Position numbers and translations under genes: made by a program. Shown piece after piece: positions 36,647 through 45,469 of a stretch of DNA of 64,000 nucleotides (position 1 is the stretch's first letter; each line of letters begins with the position of its first letter). The notes below the pieces were generated by a model, which did not search any database, was not told the DNA's origin, and saw nothing but the letters and a program-made list of their open reading frames with translations. The stretch covers positions 413,053 to 477,052 of the forward strand of contig JAFRNC010000001.1 in NCBI GenBank assembly GCA_017430365.1, in the 5' to 3' direction. This stretch comes from Bacteroidales bacterium. Lineage in GTDB: Bacteria; Bacteroidota; Bacteroidia; Bacteroidales; UBA932.

Positions 36647-37834
36647 TTATTCTTTCCCGGCGGGATTCTCCTCTCCCTTGCAGAAGGTCCTTACGATGTT
36701 GAAGTTGGCATCGACCAGGTTTATGTCGGCGTCCTTGCCGACCTCGATCGATCCTTTCCTGTCGTAAATGCCCGTGAGACGGGCGGGGGTGGCGCTGGCC
36801 ATGCGGACCACCGCCTCGGCGGGAAGTTTGGTATCGAATATCAAATGGCGTACCATGCGGTCGATGGGGGAGGTGGATGATGCGAACGAAGTGCGCGCCT
36901 CGTTGAGCGAGATGCCGTCCTCCACGTAGAAACTCAGACCTGCGGTCTTGACTACAGATCCGGAGGGGAGTCCCGCGCAGAGGCAGGCGTCGGAGACGAC
37001 CAGCATCTTATCGGGGCCCTTGCATCGGAAAGCTATGCGGAGCAGTTCGTTCGGCAGATGGTATCCGTCGCAGATGGTCTCGGCGTAGAGGCCGTCTATC
37101 GTCAGACCAGCCTCGACCAGGCCGCCTATGCGGTACGGCCCCTCCTTGTGGGTCTGTGACATGGCGTTGTAGAGGTGGGTGACGCTCGTGGCCCCCTTTT
37201 TCCATCCTTCCCTGGCCTGGCTTATGGTAGCGCAGCTGTGGCCCATGGAGATCTGTATGCCCAGGGCGGCGATGCCGGGGAAGTATTCCATGTTGTTCCC
37301 GTATTCCGGAGCGATGGTTGTGCGGGCGATAGTGTCGCGGTAACGTTCGAAGATGCCGACATTTTCGTCGTCGATCGGGACTATCTGGTCCACGGGCTGG
37401 GAGCCGTGATACTGCGGGTTGAGGAAAGGCCCCTCGAGGTGTGCGCATGCCACTTCAGCCTTGCCCGGGGCGTTTTCAGAACGGACCTTGCGCAGGGAGT
37501 CGAGGCAGGCCTCGATCTCGGAAATCCGGAGTGCCAGGTAGGAGGGGAAGATGGTGGTCACGCCGTGCTTCTGGTAGAAATCACGGGTCTGGCGTACCGA
37601 TTCCTCGGTTCCGTCGTTGAAATCGTGCCCGTCTCCTCCGTGGACATGCACGTCGATATATCCCGGAATTGCCGAAGTGCCCCTTCCGTCTATCACTTTG
37701 TCCGCTTCGGCTTCACGCCCGGGGCGGGTTTCCCTGTAGACTCCTGCGATCTTTTCCCCGTCTATCAGCAGGGAACCGCCGCGTATCACTTCATCTACGG
37801 TGTAGATGTCGATATGCTTAATGTACGTTTTCAT
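36647..37834 (-). CDS. nagA: N-acetylglucosamine-6-phosphate deacetylase
   Basis: Amidohydrolase-fold enzyme that removes acetate from GlcNAc-6-P, feeding amino sugar into glycolysis or cell-wall precursors. Metal and catalytic motifs: GYIDVHVHGGDGHDF (about residues 58-72), CAHLEGPFLNPQYHG, ISMGHSCAT, THLYNAMSQ and VSDACLCAGLP with the catalytic Asp. Full length at 395 residues. It is the first gene of the operon that continues into the hdr-like genes. Amino-sugar release by the GH89 enzyme nearby would supply its pathway. Confidence 0.93.
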   Translation of the reverse strand: MKTYIKHIDIYTVDEVIRGGSLLIDGEKIAGVYRETRPGREAEADKVIDGRGTSAIPGYIDVHVHGGDGHDFNDGTEESVRQTRDFYQKHGVTTIFPSYLALRISEIEACLDSLRKVRSENAPGKAEVACAHLEGPFLNPQYHGSQPVDQIVPIDDENVGIFERYRDTIARTTIAPEYGNNMEYFPGIAALGIQISMGHSCATISQAREGWKKGATSVTHLYNAMSQTHKEGPYRIGGLVEAGLTIDGLYAETICDGYHLPNELLRIAFRCKGPDKMLVVSDACLCAGLPSGSVVKTAGLSFYVEDGISLNEARTSFASSTSPIDRMVRHLIFDTKLPAEAVVRMASATPARLTGIYDRKGSIEVGKDADINLVDANFNIVRTFCKGEENPAGKE

Positions 37835-37912
37835 AGTCTAAAATAATCGGTAAAAGTACGAATTTTTACCATTATATTGTTACCTTTACAAGTTATTTTG
37901 AAATTTCGTAAC

Positions 37913-39094
37913 ATGGGATATTGTTTTGATAAAGTGATCGACCGCCGCGGTTCGGGTGCCATCATGACGGACTGTCTCAAGGAACGCTATGGCCGCGAAG
38001 ACCTTCTTCCACTGTGGATTGCGGACATGTATTTCGAGACCCCTTCACCGATCAGGGAGGCGATTGAAAAGCGGCTGGACCATCAGATATACGGCTATGC
38101 CGTGGCTCCGGAGAGCTACTGGCAGTCCATCATCGGATGGGAGCGCAGTACACACGGCTGGGAGATCGCAAGGGAACATCTCTCCTTCATTCCCGGCATC
38201 GTCAGGGGCATAGCTTTCGTACTCAGGTGTTTTACCGAACCCGGCGACAGGGTGGTGGTGCAGCCTCCCGTATATATGCCGTTCCTGAACCTTCCCGTGG
38301 CTAACGGCAGGCGTCTGGCCTACAATCCGCTGATCTTCGACGAGGCTTCATGCAGCTACAGGATGGATCTCGACAACCTCGAGGAGGTATGCCGCAGGGA
38401 GTCGCCCAAAGTCCTCATCCTCTCGAATCCTCACAATCCCGCCGGGATCGTGTGGCCCGCGGAAGACCTGGCCGGACTGGCCGATATCTGCCATCGCTAC
38501 GGAGTGATGGCCATTTCCGACGAAATACACGCCGACATGGCCCTGTCCGGAGCGGTACACCATCCGTTCCCCACGGTTTCCGACACCGCGGCGGACATCT
38601 CCATAACTTTCGCGGCTCCCAGCAAAACCTTCAACATGGCGGGGATCGTCAGTTCGTTCTGCGTGGTCCCTAACCCCGCGATAAGGGAGAAATTCTACCG
38701 CTACATGGAATCGTGCGAACTCAACTCCACGATGTTCCTTTCCACTGTGGCGACCGAGGCCGCTTTCACGCAGTGCGCGCAGTGGCGCCTCGACATGCTC
38801 TCCTATGTTGAGGAGAATGTCGATTTCGTATGCAATTACCTGCGCGACCATATCCCCGGCATCAGGGCCGTCCGTCCGCAGGCGTCGTTCCTGGTGTGGC
38901 TGGACTGCCGCGGGCTGGGACTGGACCACGACAGGCTCATCGACCTGTTCGTCAACAAGGCGCGCCTCGCCCTCAATGACGGCGAAGCCTTCGGACCAGG
39001 CGGGGAAGGGCACATGAGGATGAATGTGGGCGCTCCGAGATCTATGATCGCCGAAGCTCTGGAGAGATTGAATAAAGCTGTAACTGAACTTTAG
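37913..39094 (+). CDS. patB: PatB/MalY-type cystathionine beta-lyase aminotransferase
   Basis: PLP fold-type I enzyme, 393 residues from the ATG at 37913 (MGYCFDKVIDRRGSGAIMTD). The MalY/PatB signature LPLWIADMYFETPSPI lies near residues 34-49, ILSNPHNPAGIVW near 170, and the PLP lysine is in FAAPSKTFNMAG (about residue 240). The family cleaves C-S bonds of cystathionine or cysteine derivatives. Likely operon with the symporter 8 nt downstream. A degenerate -7 box (TACCTTTA, 37881-37888) lies upstream. Confidence 0.9.
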   Translation: MGYCFDKVIDRRGSGAIMTDCLKERYGREDLLPLWIADMYFETPSPIREAIEKRLDHQIYGYAVAPESYWQSIIGWERSTHGWEIAREHLSFIPGIVRGIAFVLRCFTEPGDRVVVQPPVYMPFLNLPVANGRRLAYNPLIFDEASCSYRMDLDNLEEVCRRESPKVLILSNPHNPAGIVWPAEDLAGLADICHRYGVMAISDEIHADMALSGAVHHPFPTVSDTAADISITFAAPSKTFNMAGIVSSFCVVPNPAIREKFYRYMESCELNSTMFLSTVATEAAFTQCAQWRLDMLSYVEENVDFVCNYLRDHIPGIRAVRPQASFLVWLDCRGLGLDHDRLIDLFVNKARLALNDGEAFGPGGEGHMRMNVGAPRSMIAEALERLNKAVTEL

Positions 39095-39102
39095 GTAAAG
39101 TT

Positions 39103-40290
39103 ATGAAACCTTTCAAAGAGTGGGGTTTGCTCCCCAAGGTACTTATAGCGATCGCCCTTGGTATCATCTGCTCGTTCTTCTTTCCGGATTGGCTGGTGAG
39201 ATGCTTTGTCACGATCAACAGCATCTTCAGCAACTTCCTCGGGCTCTTCATACCGATCATAATCCTCGGACTCATCGCGCCCGGTATCTTCGAACTTGGG
39301 AAAGGGGCGGGGAAGCTGCTCCTGATCACTGCTGCCATAGCCTACGCCTCGACTATACTTGCCGGCCTTTTCTCGTACGGGACTTGCAGGGCCACCTATT
39401 CTTCGCTTCTCGGCGATGCCCTTACATCCCTGGGAAACATAGACATGGAGTCCAATGACCTCAAGTATTACTTTACCATAGACATGCCCCCGCTGATGAG
39501 TGTCACCACCTCCCTGGTGCTGGCCTTCGTCATCGGTCTTTCGCTGATCGGCATCAAGGGCGACACCTTCCGTAACGTAATGCTGGAGCTCCGAGAACTG
39601 GTATTCCTCGTCATCCGGAAAGTGATCATCCCGATCCTGCCCGTTTTCATTTTCGGCGTGTTCCTGGAGATGGGAGCGGAGGGGAACGTGGGCCCCGTGC
39701 TCGGGATGTTCCTCAAGATAATCCTCATCATCTTCGCGATGCACGTGACGGTGCTCGTGCTCCAGTTCTGCATTGCGGGCGCCATAGCGCACCGGAATCC
39801 TTTCAAGGCCCTCGTGACCATGCTTCCGGCCTATGTGACCGCCCTCGGAACCCAGTCCTCCGCCGCCACGATCCCTGTGACCCGCGCCCAGGCCATCAAG
39901 AACGGCGTCGATCCTGACGTCGCCGACTTCGTGGTTCCGCTCTGCGCGACCATCCACATGTCGTGCAGCATGCTTAAGATTGTGGCCTGCGCCCTCGCGA
40001 TCTCGATGAGCATGCACCTTGACTTCAGTTTCGCCACTTATGCCGGCTTCATCCTGATGCTCGGCATCACAATGATAGCCGCTCCCGGAGTTCCCGGCGG
40101 GGCCATCATGGCCGCACTCGGACTCCTGGCCTCCATGCTGGGATTCGATGCCAACATGCAGGGCCTCATGATAGCCCTCTACATCGCCATGGACAGCTTC
40201 GGAACTGCGGGCAACGTGACCGGCGACGGCGCGATAGCGCTTATCATCAACAAGATTAAATTGAAAGGGAATGTCGTCGGAAACGCTTAG
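39103..40290 (+). CDS. Dicarboxylate/amino acid:cation symporter
   Basis: Member of the DAACS (GltP/SstT) family, 395 residues, eight or so transmembrane helices plus re-entrant loops. The N-terminal serine-rich loop is not obvious, but TALGTQSSAATIPVTRAQA (the HP1-type loop), CATIHMSCSMLKI and a C-terminal IAMDSFGTAGNVTGDGA (binding-site helix) are clear. The substrate could be serine/threonine, glutamate or C4-dicarboxylate. The end overlaps the amidase gene by 20 nt. Confidence 0.88.
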   Translation: MKPFKEWGLLPKVLIAIALGIICSFFFPDWLVRCFVTINSIFSNFLGLFIPIIILGLIAPGIFELGKGAGKLLLITAAIAYASTILAGLFSYGTCRATYSSLLGDALTSLGNIDMESNDLKYYFTIDMPPLMSVTTSLVLAFVIGLSLIGIKGDTFRNVMLELRELVFLVIRKVIIPILPVFIFGVFLEMGAEGNVGPVLGMFLKIILIIFAMHVTVLVLQFCIAGAIAHRNPFKALVTMLPAYVTALGTQSSAATIPVTRAQAIKNGVDPDVADFVVPLCATIHMSCSMLKIVACALAISMSMHLDFSFATYAGFILMLGITMIAAPGVPGGAIMAALGLLASMLGFDANMQGLMIALYIAMDSFGTAGNVTGDGAIALIINKIKLKGNVVGNA

Positions 40291-41077
40291 GTTAGCCCTG
40301 TGCCAGCACGATACCGTGTGGGAGAATGCGCCGGAGACGCTCAGGCGCATCGACTCTCCCGTGCGCAGGTTCTGCGAAAAGGCAAGGCCCGACATCCTGC
40401 TTTTCCCCGAGGCCTTCTCGACGGGCTTCACCATGAATCCCGCACAGGCCGAACCTGAGGACGGCCCTTCGGCCACCTGGCTCAGGGGTATCGCTTCCGG
40501 CTGCTCCGTGGCCGTTATAGCCTCTGTTCCCACTGTCGTGAAAGACACGGACGGGGAGGAGTGCAGATACAACCGCTGCCGCTTCATCACTCCCGACGGC
40601 AGGGAGGAGATATACGACAAGAGGCATCTCTTCGCCACTTCGGGCGAGAGCCCTGCCTTCAGCCACGGAAAGTCGCGTACCACGGTCTCGTACAAGGGCT
40701 GGAGAATAGAACTCAACGTATGCTACGACCTCCGTTTCCCGGTATGGAGCCGCAACACGGGGGAATTGTACGACCTGCTGATAAACATTGCCAACTGGCC
40801 CGATTCGAGAATCGAGGCGGCGCAGATTTTGCTGCGTGCAAGGGCTGTCGAGAACGCCTGCTATGCCGCTTTCTGCAACAGGATCGGGCGCGATGCCATC
40901 TGCCGCTACAACGGGAAGTCGATGATACTGGATTATCTGGGCCACGACATCGCCCGGAGCCGCCGCGTCGGCGGGGTCAGATTCTTCTCTTCCGAACTCA
41001 AGATGGAGCCGCTGCGTCACTACCGCGAGAAATTCCCGGTGAGCCGCGATTCCGACAGATTTGAAATATTGATTTAG
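40271..41077 (+). CDS. Omega-amidase-like nitrilase superfamily protein
   Basis: Carbon-nitrogen hydrolase of the Nit2/YafV type, 268 residues. The catalytic triad Glu-Lys-Cys is visible as LFPEAFSTGF (Glu about 49), YDKRHLFA (Lys about 118) and NVCYDLRFPVWSRN (Cys about 152). Family members hydrolyse alpha-ketoglutaramate or related omega-amides made by glutamine transaminases. The aminotransferase-like PatB two genes upstream fits a sulfur-amino-acid or glutamine salvage role, but that is inference. Confidence 0.88.
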   Translation: MSSETLRLALCQHDTVWENAPETLRRIDSPVRRFCEKARPDILLFPEAFSTGFTMNPAQAEPEDGPSATWLRGIASGCSVAVIASVPTVVKDTDGEECRYNRCRFITPDGREEIYDKRHLFATSGESPAFSHGKSRTTVSYKGWRIELNVCYDLRFPVWSRNTGELYDLLINIANWPDSRIEAAQILLRARAVENACYAAFCNRIGRDAICRYNGKSMILDYLGHDIARSRRVGGVRFFSSELKMEPLRHYREKFPVSRDSDRFEILI

Positions 41078-41094
41078 ATAAATCTTATAAACGC

Positions 41095-42771
41095 ATGAAA
41101 AAAAATGTTCTGAATATTGCAGCGATACTCATAGCCCTCTTTGGGCTGGGGTTCGGTATCGGCTGCCTGATCTCCCTCGTTTCTTCGAAAGGGAGTCTGG
41201 CCGACGGCGACTATGCCGTCACGATCTGTGAGACCACCGACGTGCACGGAGCCTATTTCGATTCCGCTTATGTGGACAATCTTGCGGCCAAGACCTCGCT
41301 TGCCAATGTCTCCTCCTACATGAAGGAGCTCAGGGCCTCGGGCGTGAAACCTGTGCTCATCGATGCCGGCGACAACCTGCAGGGCGACAACGCGGCCTAC
41401 TATTTCAACTACGTTGCCACCGACGTGCCGCACGTCTATCCCCGTATAGCGAACTATCTCGGATATGACGCCATAATCGTGGGCAACCACGACATCGAGA
41501 CCGGACACGACGTTTACGACCGCGTGGCCCGCGAACTGACGATGCCCTACCTGGCCGCCAATGCCGCCTTCGACCGCGACGAGAACGGCAAAGCCGACAT
41601 GGACGAGGATCCCGGCAACAAGGAGGTCTCCGATTCCTATTTCCAGCCTTACTGCATCGTCGACCGTGACGGGGTGAAGGTGGCCATCATAGGAATGACC
41701 AACGGCAATATCAAGAGCTGGCTTTCGTCCACGACATGGCACGGCATGGATTTCCAGATCATATCCGATATGGTCCAGGGCCTTGTCGACAAGGTCATTG
41801 CCAAGGAGAAACCCCATCTGGTGGTGCTGGCGGTCCATTCCGGAACCGGGACCGACCAAGCCGACAGGGAGAACGAGGCGCTTTATCTCGCCTCTACGAT
41901 CAAGGGCGTGGACGTGGTGATCAACGGGCATGACCACAGGCCGCTCGCCCGCGAAGTGGAGAATCCCGAAGGGGGAGTGGTGCTGCTCAATGCCGGCACC
42001 AAGGCTGTGGTGGTCGCCCAGGCCGATTTCGTCATTACAGTGAAGAACGGCAAGGTCGTCTCGAAGACCGCCGACTACAAACTTGTTCCGATGGACAAGT
42101 ACGCACCGGATCCGGAGTATGTAGCCGCATTCAAGGACGATTTCAACGCGGTCAAGGCCTTCGCCAACCGCCCCATCGGCAATCTGAGCGAGAACATCTT
42201 CCTCGCCGACGCCCTCGACGGACCTTCTTCCTACATCAATCTGGTCCAGACCGTCCAGCTTGCCTCCACCGGAGCCGATATCTCCTTCGCGGCCCCGCTC
42301 GCCAACAGCGGCGTGATAGAGAAGGGCGTCATCGAGTTCCAGGACCTGGTCTCCATCTACAAGTTCGAGAACCAGCTCTACACCGTGGAGATGACGGGAC
42401 GCCAGGTGAAGGACTATCTGGAGTATTCCTACGACAACTGGGTGAACAAGAGCGGACCTTCCTACAACTGGGATTCCGCCGACGGCATAATCTACGAAGT
42501 CAGCAGGAGCGCGGCTAAGGGTGAAAGGGTGAAGATCGTCTCGATGAGCGACGGCAAACCGTTCGACCTTGACAAGGTCTACAAGGTGGCTATGACTTCC
42601 TACCGCGCCAGCGGCGGCGGCGACCTGCTCCGCAACGGTGCGGGGGTGGATCCGACCACTCTGAAGATTGTGGACAAGCTCAAGGATATCCGCTCGCTGA
42701 TAGGCGATTACATCGCTTCCAAGGGAGAGGTTGTTCCTGAAGTGGCAACTAATTGGAAATTTGTAAAATAA
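41095..42771 (+). CDS. 5'-nucleotidase / 2',3'-cyclic phosphodiesterase family
   Basis: A second UshA-type protein, 558 residues, anchored by an N-terminal transmembrane helix (about 6-28) rather than by a lipobox. Metal motifs: CETTDVHGAYF, DAGDNLQGDNA, IVGNHDIETGHDVY, VHSGTG and INGHDHR. The C-terminal domain has SFAAPLANSGVIEKG and MTSYRASGGGDLL. An insertion with DRDENGKADMDEDPG (about 160-175) looks like a calcium-type acidic loop. Nucleotide salvage in the periplasm is likely. Confidence 0.9.
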   Translation: MKKNVLNIAAILIALFGLGFGIGCLISLVSSKGSLADGDYAVTICETTDVHGAYFDSAYVDNLAAKTSLANVSSYMKELRASGVKPVLIDAGDNLQGDNAAYYFNYVATDVPHVYPRIANYLGYDAIIVGNHDIETGHDVYDRVARELTMPYLAANAAFDRDENGKADMDEDPGNKEVSDSYFQPYCIVDRDGVKVAIIGMTNGNIKSWLSSTTWHGMDFQIISDMVQGLVDKVIAKEKPHLVVLAVHSGTGTDQADRENEALYLASTIKGVDVVINGHDHRPLAREVENPEGGVVLLNAGTKAVVVAQADFVITVKNGKVVSKTADYKLVPMDKYAPDPEYVAAFKDDFNAVKAFANRPIGNLSENIFLADALDGPSSYINLVQTVQLASTGADISFAAPLANSGVIEKGVIEFQDLVSIYKFENQLYTVEMTGRQVKDYLEYSYDNWVNKSGPSYNWDSADGIIYEVSRSAAKGERVKIVSMSDGKPFDLDKVYKVAMTSYRASGGGDLLRNGAGVDPTTLKIVDKLKDIRSLIGDYIASKGEVVPEVATNWKFVK

Positions 42772-42775
42772 TGCT

Positions 42776-42783
42776 TATATTTG
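42776..42783 (+). promoter_or_regulatory. -7 box upstream of coiled-coil/zapA pair
   Basis: TATATTTG, 16 nt before the ATG at 42800. No firm -33 box, since the upstream bases are the end of the 5'-nucleotidase gene. Confidence 0.5.
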
Positions 42784-42799
42784 GACGATAATTTGTACT

Positions 42800-43084
42800 A
42801 TGGAACAGGACCTGGCATTCCGGCTGAAATCGAAGGTTGAGGAGTTGATCGCTCGCTGCGAGACCCTTGCCGGAGAGAACGCCGACCTGAAGGCCAGGCT
42901 GCTCCAGGCCGAAAACCAAATCAACAAAAAAGACAAAAAGATAGAAGACTTAGAAAAAAAGATAGACAACTTGCAATTGAAGGAAGTGTTTCTGGGAACC
43001 ACCGGCGACCGGGCAAAGGCCCGCAAGAAGGTGGCCGACCTTATAAAGGAGATAGACGAGTGCGTGAGTTTGCTCGGCGAATGA
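42800..43084 (+). CDS. Small coiled-coil protein upstream of ZapA
   Basis: A 94-residue protein that is almost wholly coiled coil over residues 5-63 (heptad pattern in LKSKVEELIARCETLAGENA and KDKKIEDLEKKIDNLQLK), then a short basic tail. No signal peptide. It sits four bases before zapA, so a divisome-associated role like ZapB is plausible but rests on position and shape only. Confidence 0.7.
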   Translation: MEQDLAFRLKSKVEELIARCETLAGENADLKARLLQAENQINKKDKKIEDLEKKIDNLQLKEVFLGTTGDRAKARKKVADLIKEIDECVSLLGE

Positions 43085-43088
43085 GAGT

Positions 43089-43376
43089 ATGAAGCAGAGG
43101 ATCACATTGAAGATAGCGGGTAAGGAGACCCAGCATCTGGTGGATGCGGAGAGGGAGGAGCTGGTCCGTGCCGCTGCCGACAGGATCAACCGGGAGATAG
43201 ATTCCCTCCGGTTCGATTTCCGGGACCAGGGGCTGAGCGAGGTGCTGAGCATGATACTCCTTTCGGAAGAGACCCGGCTGCTTGAGATGGAAGCCAGAAA
43301 CAATCAGGATACGAACAGCGTGCTCCGCCGTCTGGAGGAACTGGACGCGAGCCTTGGAGAATACCTTAGCCGTTAG
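43089..43376 (+). CDS. zapA: Cell division protein ZapA
   Basis: A 95-residue FtsZ-ring-associated protein: N-terminal beta hairpin (MKQRITLKIAGKETQHLVDA) and a long C-terminal dimerising helix (from about 45), the ZapA architecture. It bundles FtsZ filaments in the cytoplasm. Its last codons are within the 5' arm of the RNA stem described below. Confidence 0.85.
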   Translation: MKQRITLKIAGKETQHLVDAEREELVRAAADRINREIDSLRFDFRDQGLSEVLSMILLSEETRLLEMEARNNQDTNSVLRRLEELDASLGEYLSR

Positions 43377-43557
43377 TTTTGCTCTTTGCCAAAATCAACA
43401 CTAATAAATCAACCGAGCCAACTCGGTCGTCAAAGACAGGCCTGGGTGACCCTTCGGGGGATTCAATTTTTATTGGACGTTGGAAGTCTGCGACATAGCC
43501 GGAGCTCAAATCTTATTCATTAAGATTTTCGATAGACCAGGACTAACGGCTTTTTTC
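43368..43557 (+). ncRNA. ssrS: Probable 6S RNA (SsrS)
   Basis: Between zapA and rny lies a 230-nt non-coding stretch. The arm AGCCGTTAGT (43368-43377) pairs perfectly with ACTAACGGCT (43542-43551), which is followed by a T-run, giving a long-range closing stem that doubles as a terminator. Inside are a GTCGT...GCGAC and AGAC...GTCT helix, an apical UUCG tetraloop hairpin near 43450-43462, and a small AATCTTA hairpin near 43510-43528. A rod with a central bubble next to zapA is the standard setting of 6S RNA, which binds and restrains sigma70-type RNA polymerase. The 5' end could be processed from zapA mRNA. No covariance search was possible. Confidence 0.65.
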
Positions 43558-43607
43558 CTTTGATTGTAAGTATTGCGTGACAATTTAACACTCAATATAT
43601 TACAACA

Positions 43608-45143
43608 ATGTTACCCTACATTTTAACAGCACTTATTTCTGCGGGATTGGGTATACTTATCTACATTCTCGTCAGAAACTTCATAATGAAGGGCAAGAAG
43701 GACGAGATCCTCAAGAACGCCGAGACCGAAGGCGAGGCGATCAAGAAGGAGAAGATCTTCCAGGCCAAGGAGAAATTCCTGCAGCTCAAGAGCGAGCACG
43801 AAGCCTACATCAACGAGCGCAACGCCCAGGCCCTTCAGCTTGAAAACAAGCTCAAGCAGCGCGAACTCACCCTGAACCAGCAGAATTCAGAGATCGGCCG
43901 CAAGCAGAAAGAGGTCGAGGCTATCCGCGAGAACCTCAAGAACCAGATGGACATCGTGGGCAAGAAGCAGGAGGAATATGAGAAACTCCGCGGCAAGGTA
44001 ATCGAGAAGCTCGAGGAGGTGGCCGGAATGACCGCCACCGAGGCCAAGAACCAACTTGTCGAGAACATGAAGGCCGAGGCCCGCACCGAGGCCATGTCCT
44101 ATGTCAACGAAGTGATGGACGAGGCCCGTCTCAACGCCGCCAAGGAGGCCAAGCGCATCGTGATCAACACCATCCAGCGCACCGCTCCCGAAACCGCCAT
44201 CGAGAATGCCGTGACGGTCTTCAACATCGAGAACGACGAGATCAAGGGACGCATCATCGGACGCGAGGGCCGCAACATCCGCGCGCTCGAGGCCGCAACG
44301 GGCGTCGAGATCGTGGTCGACGACACTCCCGAAGCGATCCTGCTCTCCTCCTTCGACCCTGTGCGCCGCGAGGTCGCGCGCCTTGCCCTCCACCAGCTCG
44401 TGGCGGACGGCCGCATCCATCCCGCTCGCATCGAGGAAGTGGTCGAGAAGGTCAGCAAGCAGCTCGACGACGAGATCATGGAGACCGGCAAGCGCACCTG
44501 TATAGACCTTGGCATCCACGGACTCCATGTCGAGCTCATCCGTCTGATAGGCCGCATGAAATACCGCAGCTCCTACGGACAGAACCTGCTGCAACACTCC
44601 CGCGAAGTGGCGAATATCTGCGCCACGATGGCTTCCGAACTCGGACTCAACACCAAGGCCGCCAAGCGTGCAGGCCTTCTCCACGACATCGGAAAGGTGT
44701 GCGAGGAAGATCCCGAACTGCCTCACGCCCTGCTCGGCATGAAGGTGGCGGAGAAATACAAGGAAAAACCCGACATCTGCAACGCCATCGGCGCACACCA
44801 CGAAGAGGTCGAGATGACCACCCTCATCGCTCCGCTCGTGCTTGTGGCCGACGCAATCTCCGGCGCGCGTCCCGGCGCCCGCCGCGAAGTCATCGAGTCG
44901 TACATCAAGCGCCTCAAGGACATGGAAGGCATCGCCCTCTCGCATCCCGGCGTCACCAAGACCTACGCTATCCAGGCTGGCCGCGAACTCCGCGTGATTG
45001 TCGGCGCCGAGTCTGTGACCGACCAGCAGTGCGAGGAGCTCTCCACCGAAATCGCCCGCAAGATCCAGGACGAGATGACCTATCCCGGACAGATCAAGAT
45101 CACCGTAATCCGTGAAACCCGTGCCGTAGCATTCGCCAAGTAG
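43608..45143 (+). CDS. rny: Ribonuclease Y
   Basis: Membrane-anchored endoribonuclease that starts mRNA decay. The 511 residues show an N-terminal transmembrane helix (about 4-26), a long coiled coil (about 30-150), a KH domain with [19 protein letters not shown] (about residues 212-230) and an HD domain with [11 protein letters not shown] and [11 protein letters not shown] (catalytic His-Asp), ending with [10 protein letters not shown]. Full length. Followed three bases later by the DUF3467 gene. Confidence 0.96.
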   Translation: MLPYILTALISAGLGILIYILVRNFIMKGKKDEILKNAETEGEAIKKEKIFQAKEKFLQLKSEHEAYINERNAQALQLENKLKQRELTLNQQNSEIGRKQKEVEAIRENLKNQMDIVGKKQEEYEKLRGKVIEKLEEVAGMTATEAKNQLVENMKAEARTEAMSYVNEVMDEARLNAAKEAKRIVINTIQRTAPETAIENAVTVFNIENDEIKGRIIGREGRNIRALEAATGVEIVVDDTPEAILLSSFDPVRREVARLALHQLVADGRIHPARIEEVVEKVSKQLDDEIMETGKRTCIDLGIHGLHVELIRLIGRMKYRSSYGQNLLQHSREVANICATMASELGLNTKAAKRAGLLHDIGKVCEEDPELPHALLGMKVAEKYKEKPDICNAIGAHHEEVEMTTLIAPLVLVADAISGARPGARREVIESYIKRLKDMEGIALSHPGVTKTYAIQAGRELRVIVGAESVTDQQCEELSTEIARKIQDEMTYPGQIKITVIRETRAVAFAK

Positions 45144-45145
45144 CC

Positions 45146-45439
45146 ATGGAAAAGAAGTTCGACATCGAAATCAATCCCGAAGTCGCAAAGGGAAACTATG
45201 CCAACCTGGCCATCATAACCCACTCCTCCAGCGAGTTCATCCTCGACTTCGCCCAGAACATGCCCGGCCTGCCCAAAATGCAGGTCAACAGCCGCATCAT
45301 CATGACTCCGGAGCACGCCAAGCGCCTCCTCGGCGCCCTGACCGAGAACATCCGTAAGTACGAGGGCCAGTTCGGGGAGATCAAGCTCCCGATCGGCCCG
45401 ATCATGATGCCTCCCATCAAACCCGACGCCGAAGCGTAG
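45146..45439 (+). CDS. DUF3467 family protein
   Basis: A 97-residue soluble protein, matching the DUF3467 pattern: YANLAIITHSSSEFILDFAQ, then SRIIMTPEHAKRLLGALTEN and a proline-rich tail. Family function is unknown. It follows rny by two bases, so it is co-transcribed. Confidence 0.8.
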   Translation: MEKKFDIEINPEVAKGNYANLAIITHSSSEFILDFAQNMPGLPKMQVNSRIIMTPEHAKRLLGALTENIRKYEGQFGEIKLPIGPIMMPPIKPDAEA

Positions 45440-45469
45440 ATTTGAAATACTAAAACCACCATAACCGCG

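Noticed and set aside
39091..40716. A 541-codon minus-strand open frame opposite the symporter and amidase genes
   Set aside because: Both plus-strand genes carry clear family motifs; the antisense product is His/Asp/Glu-rich and unlike any protein.
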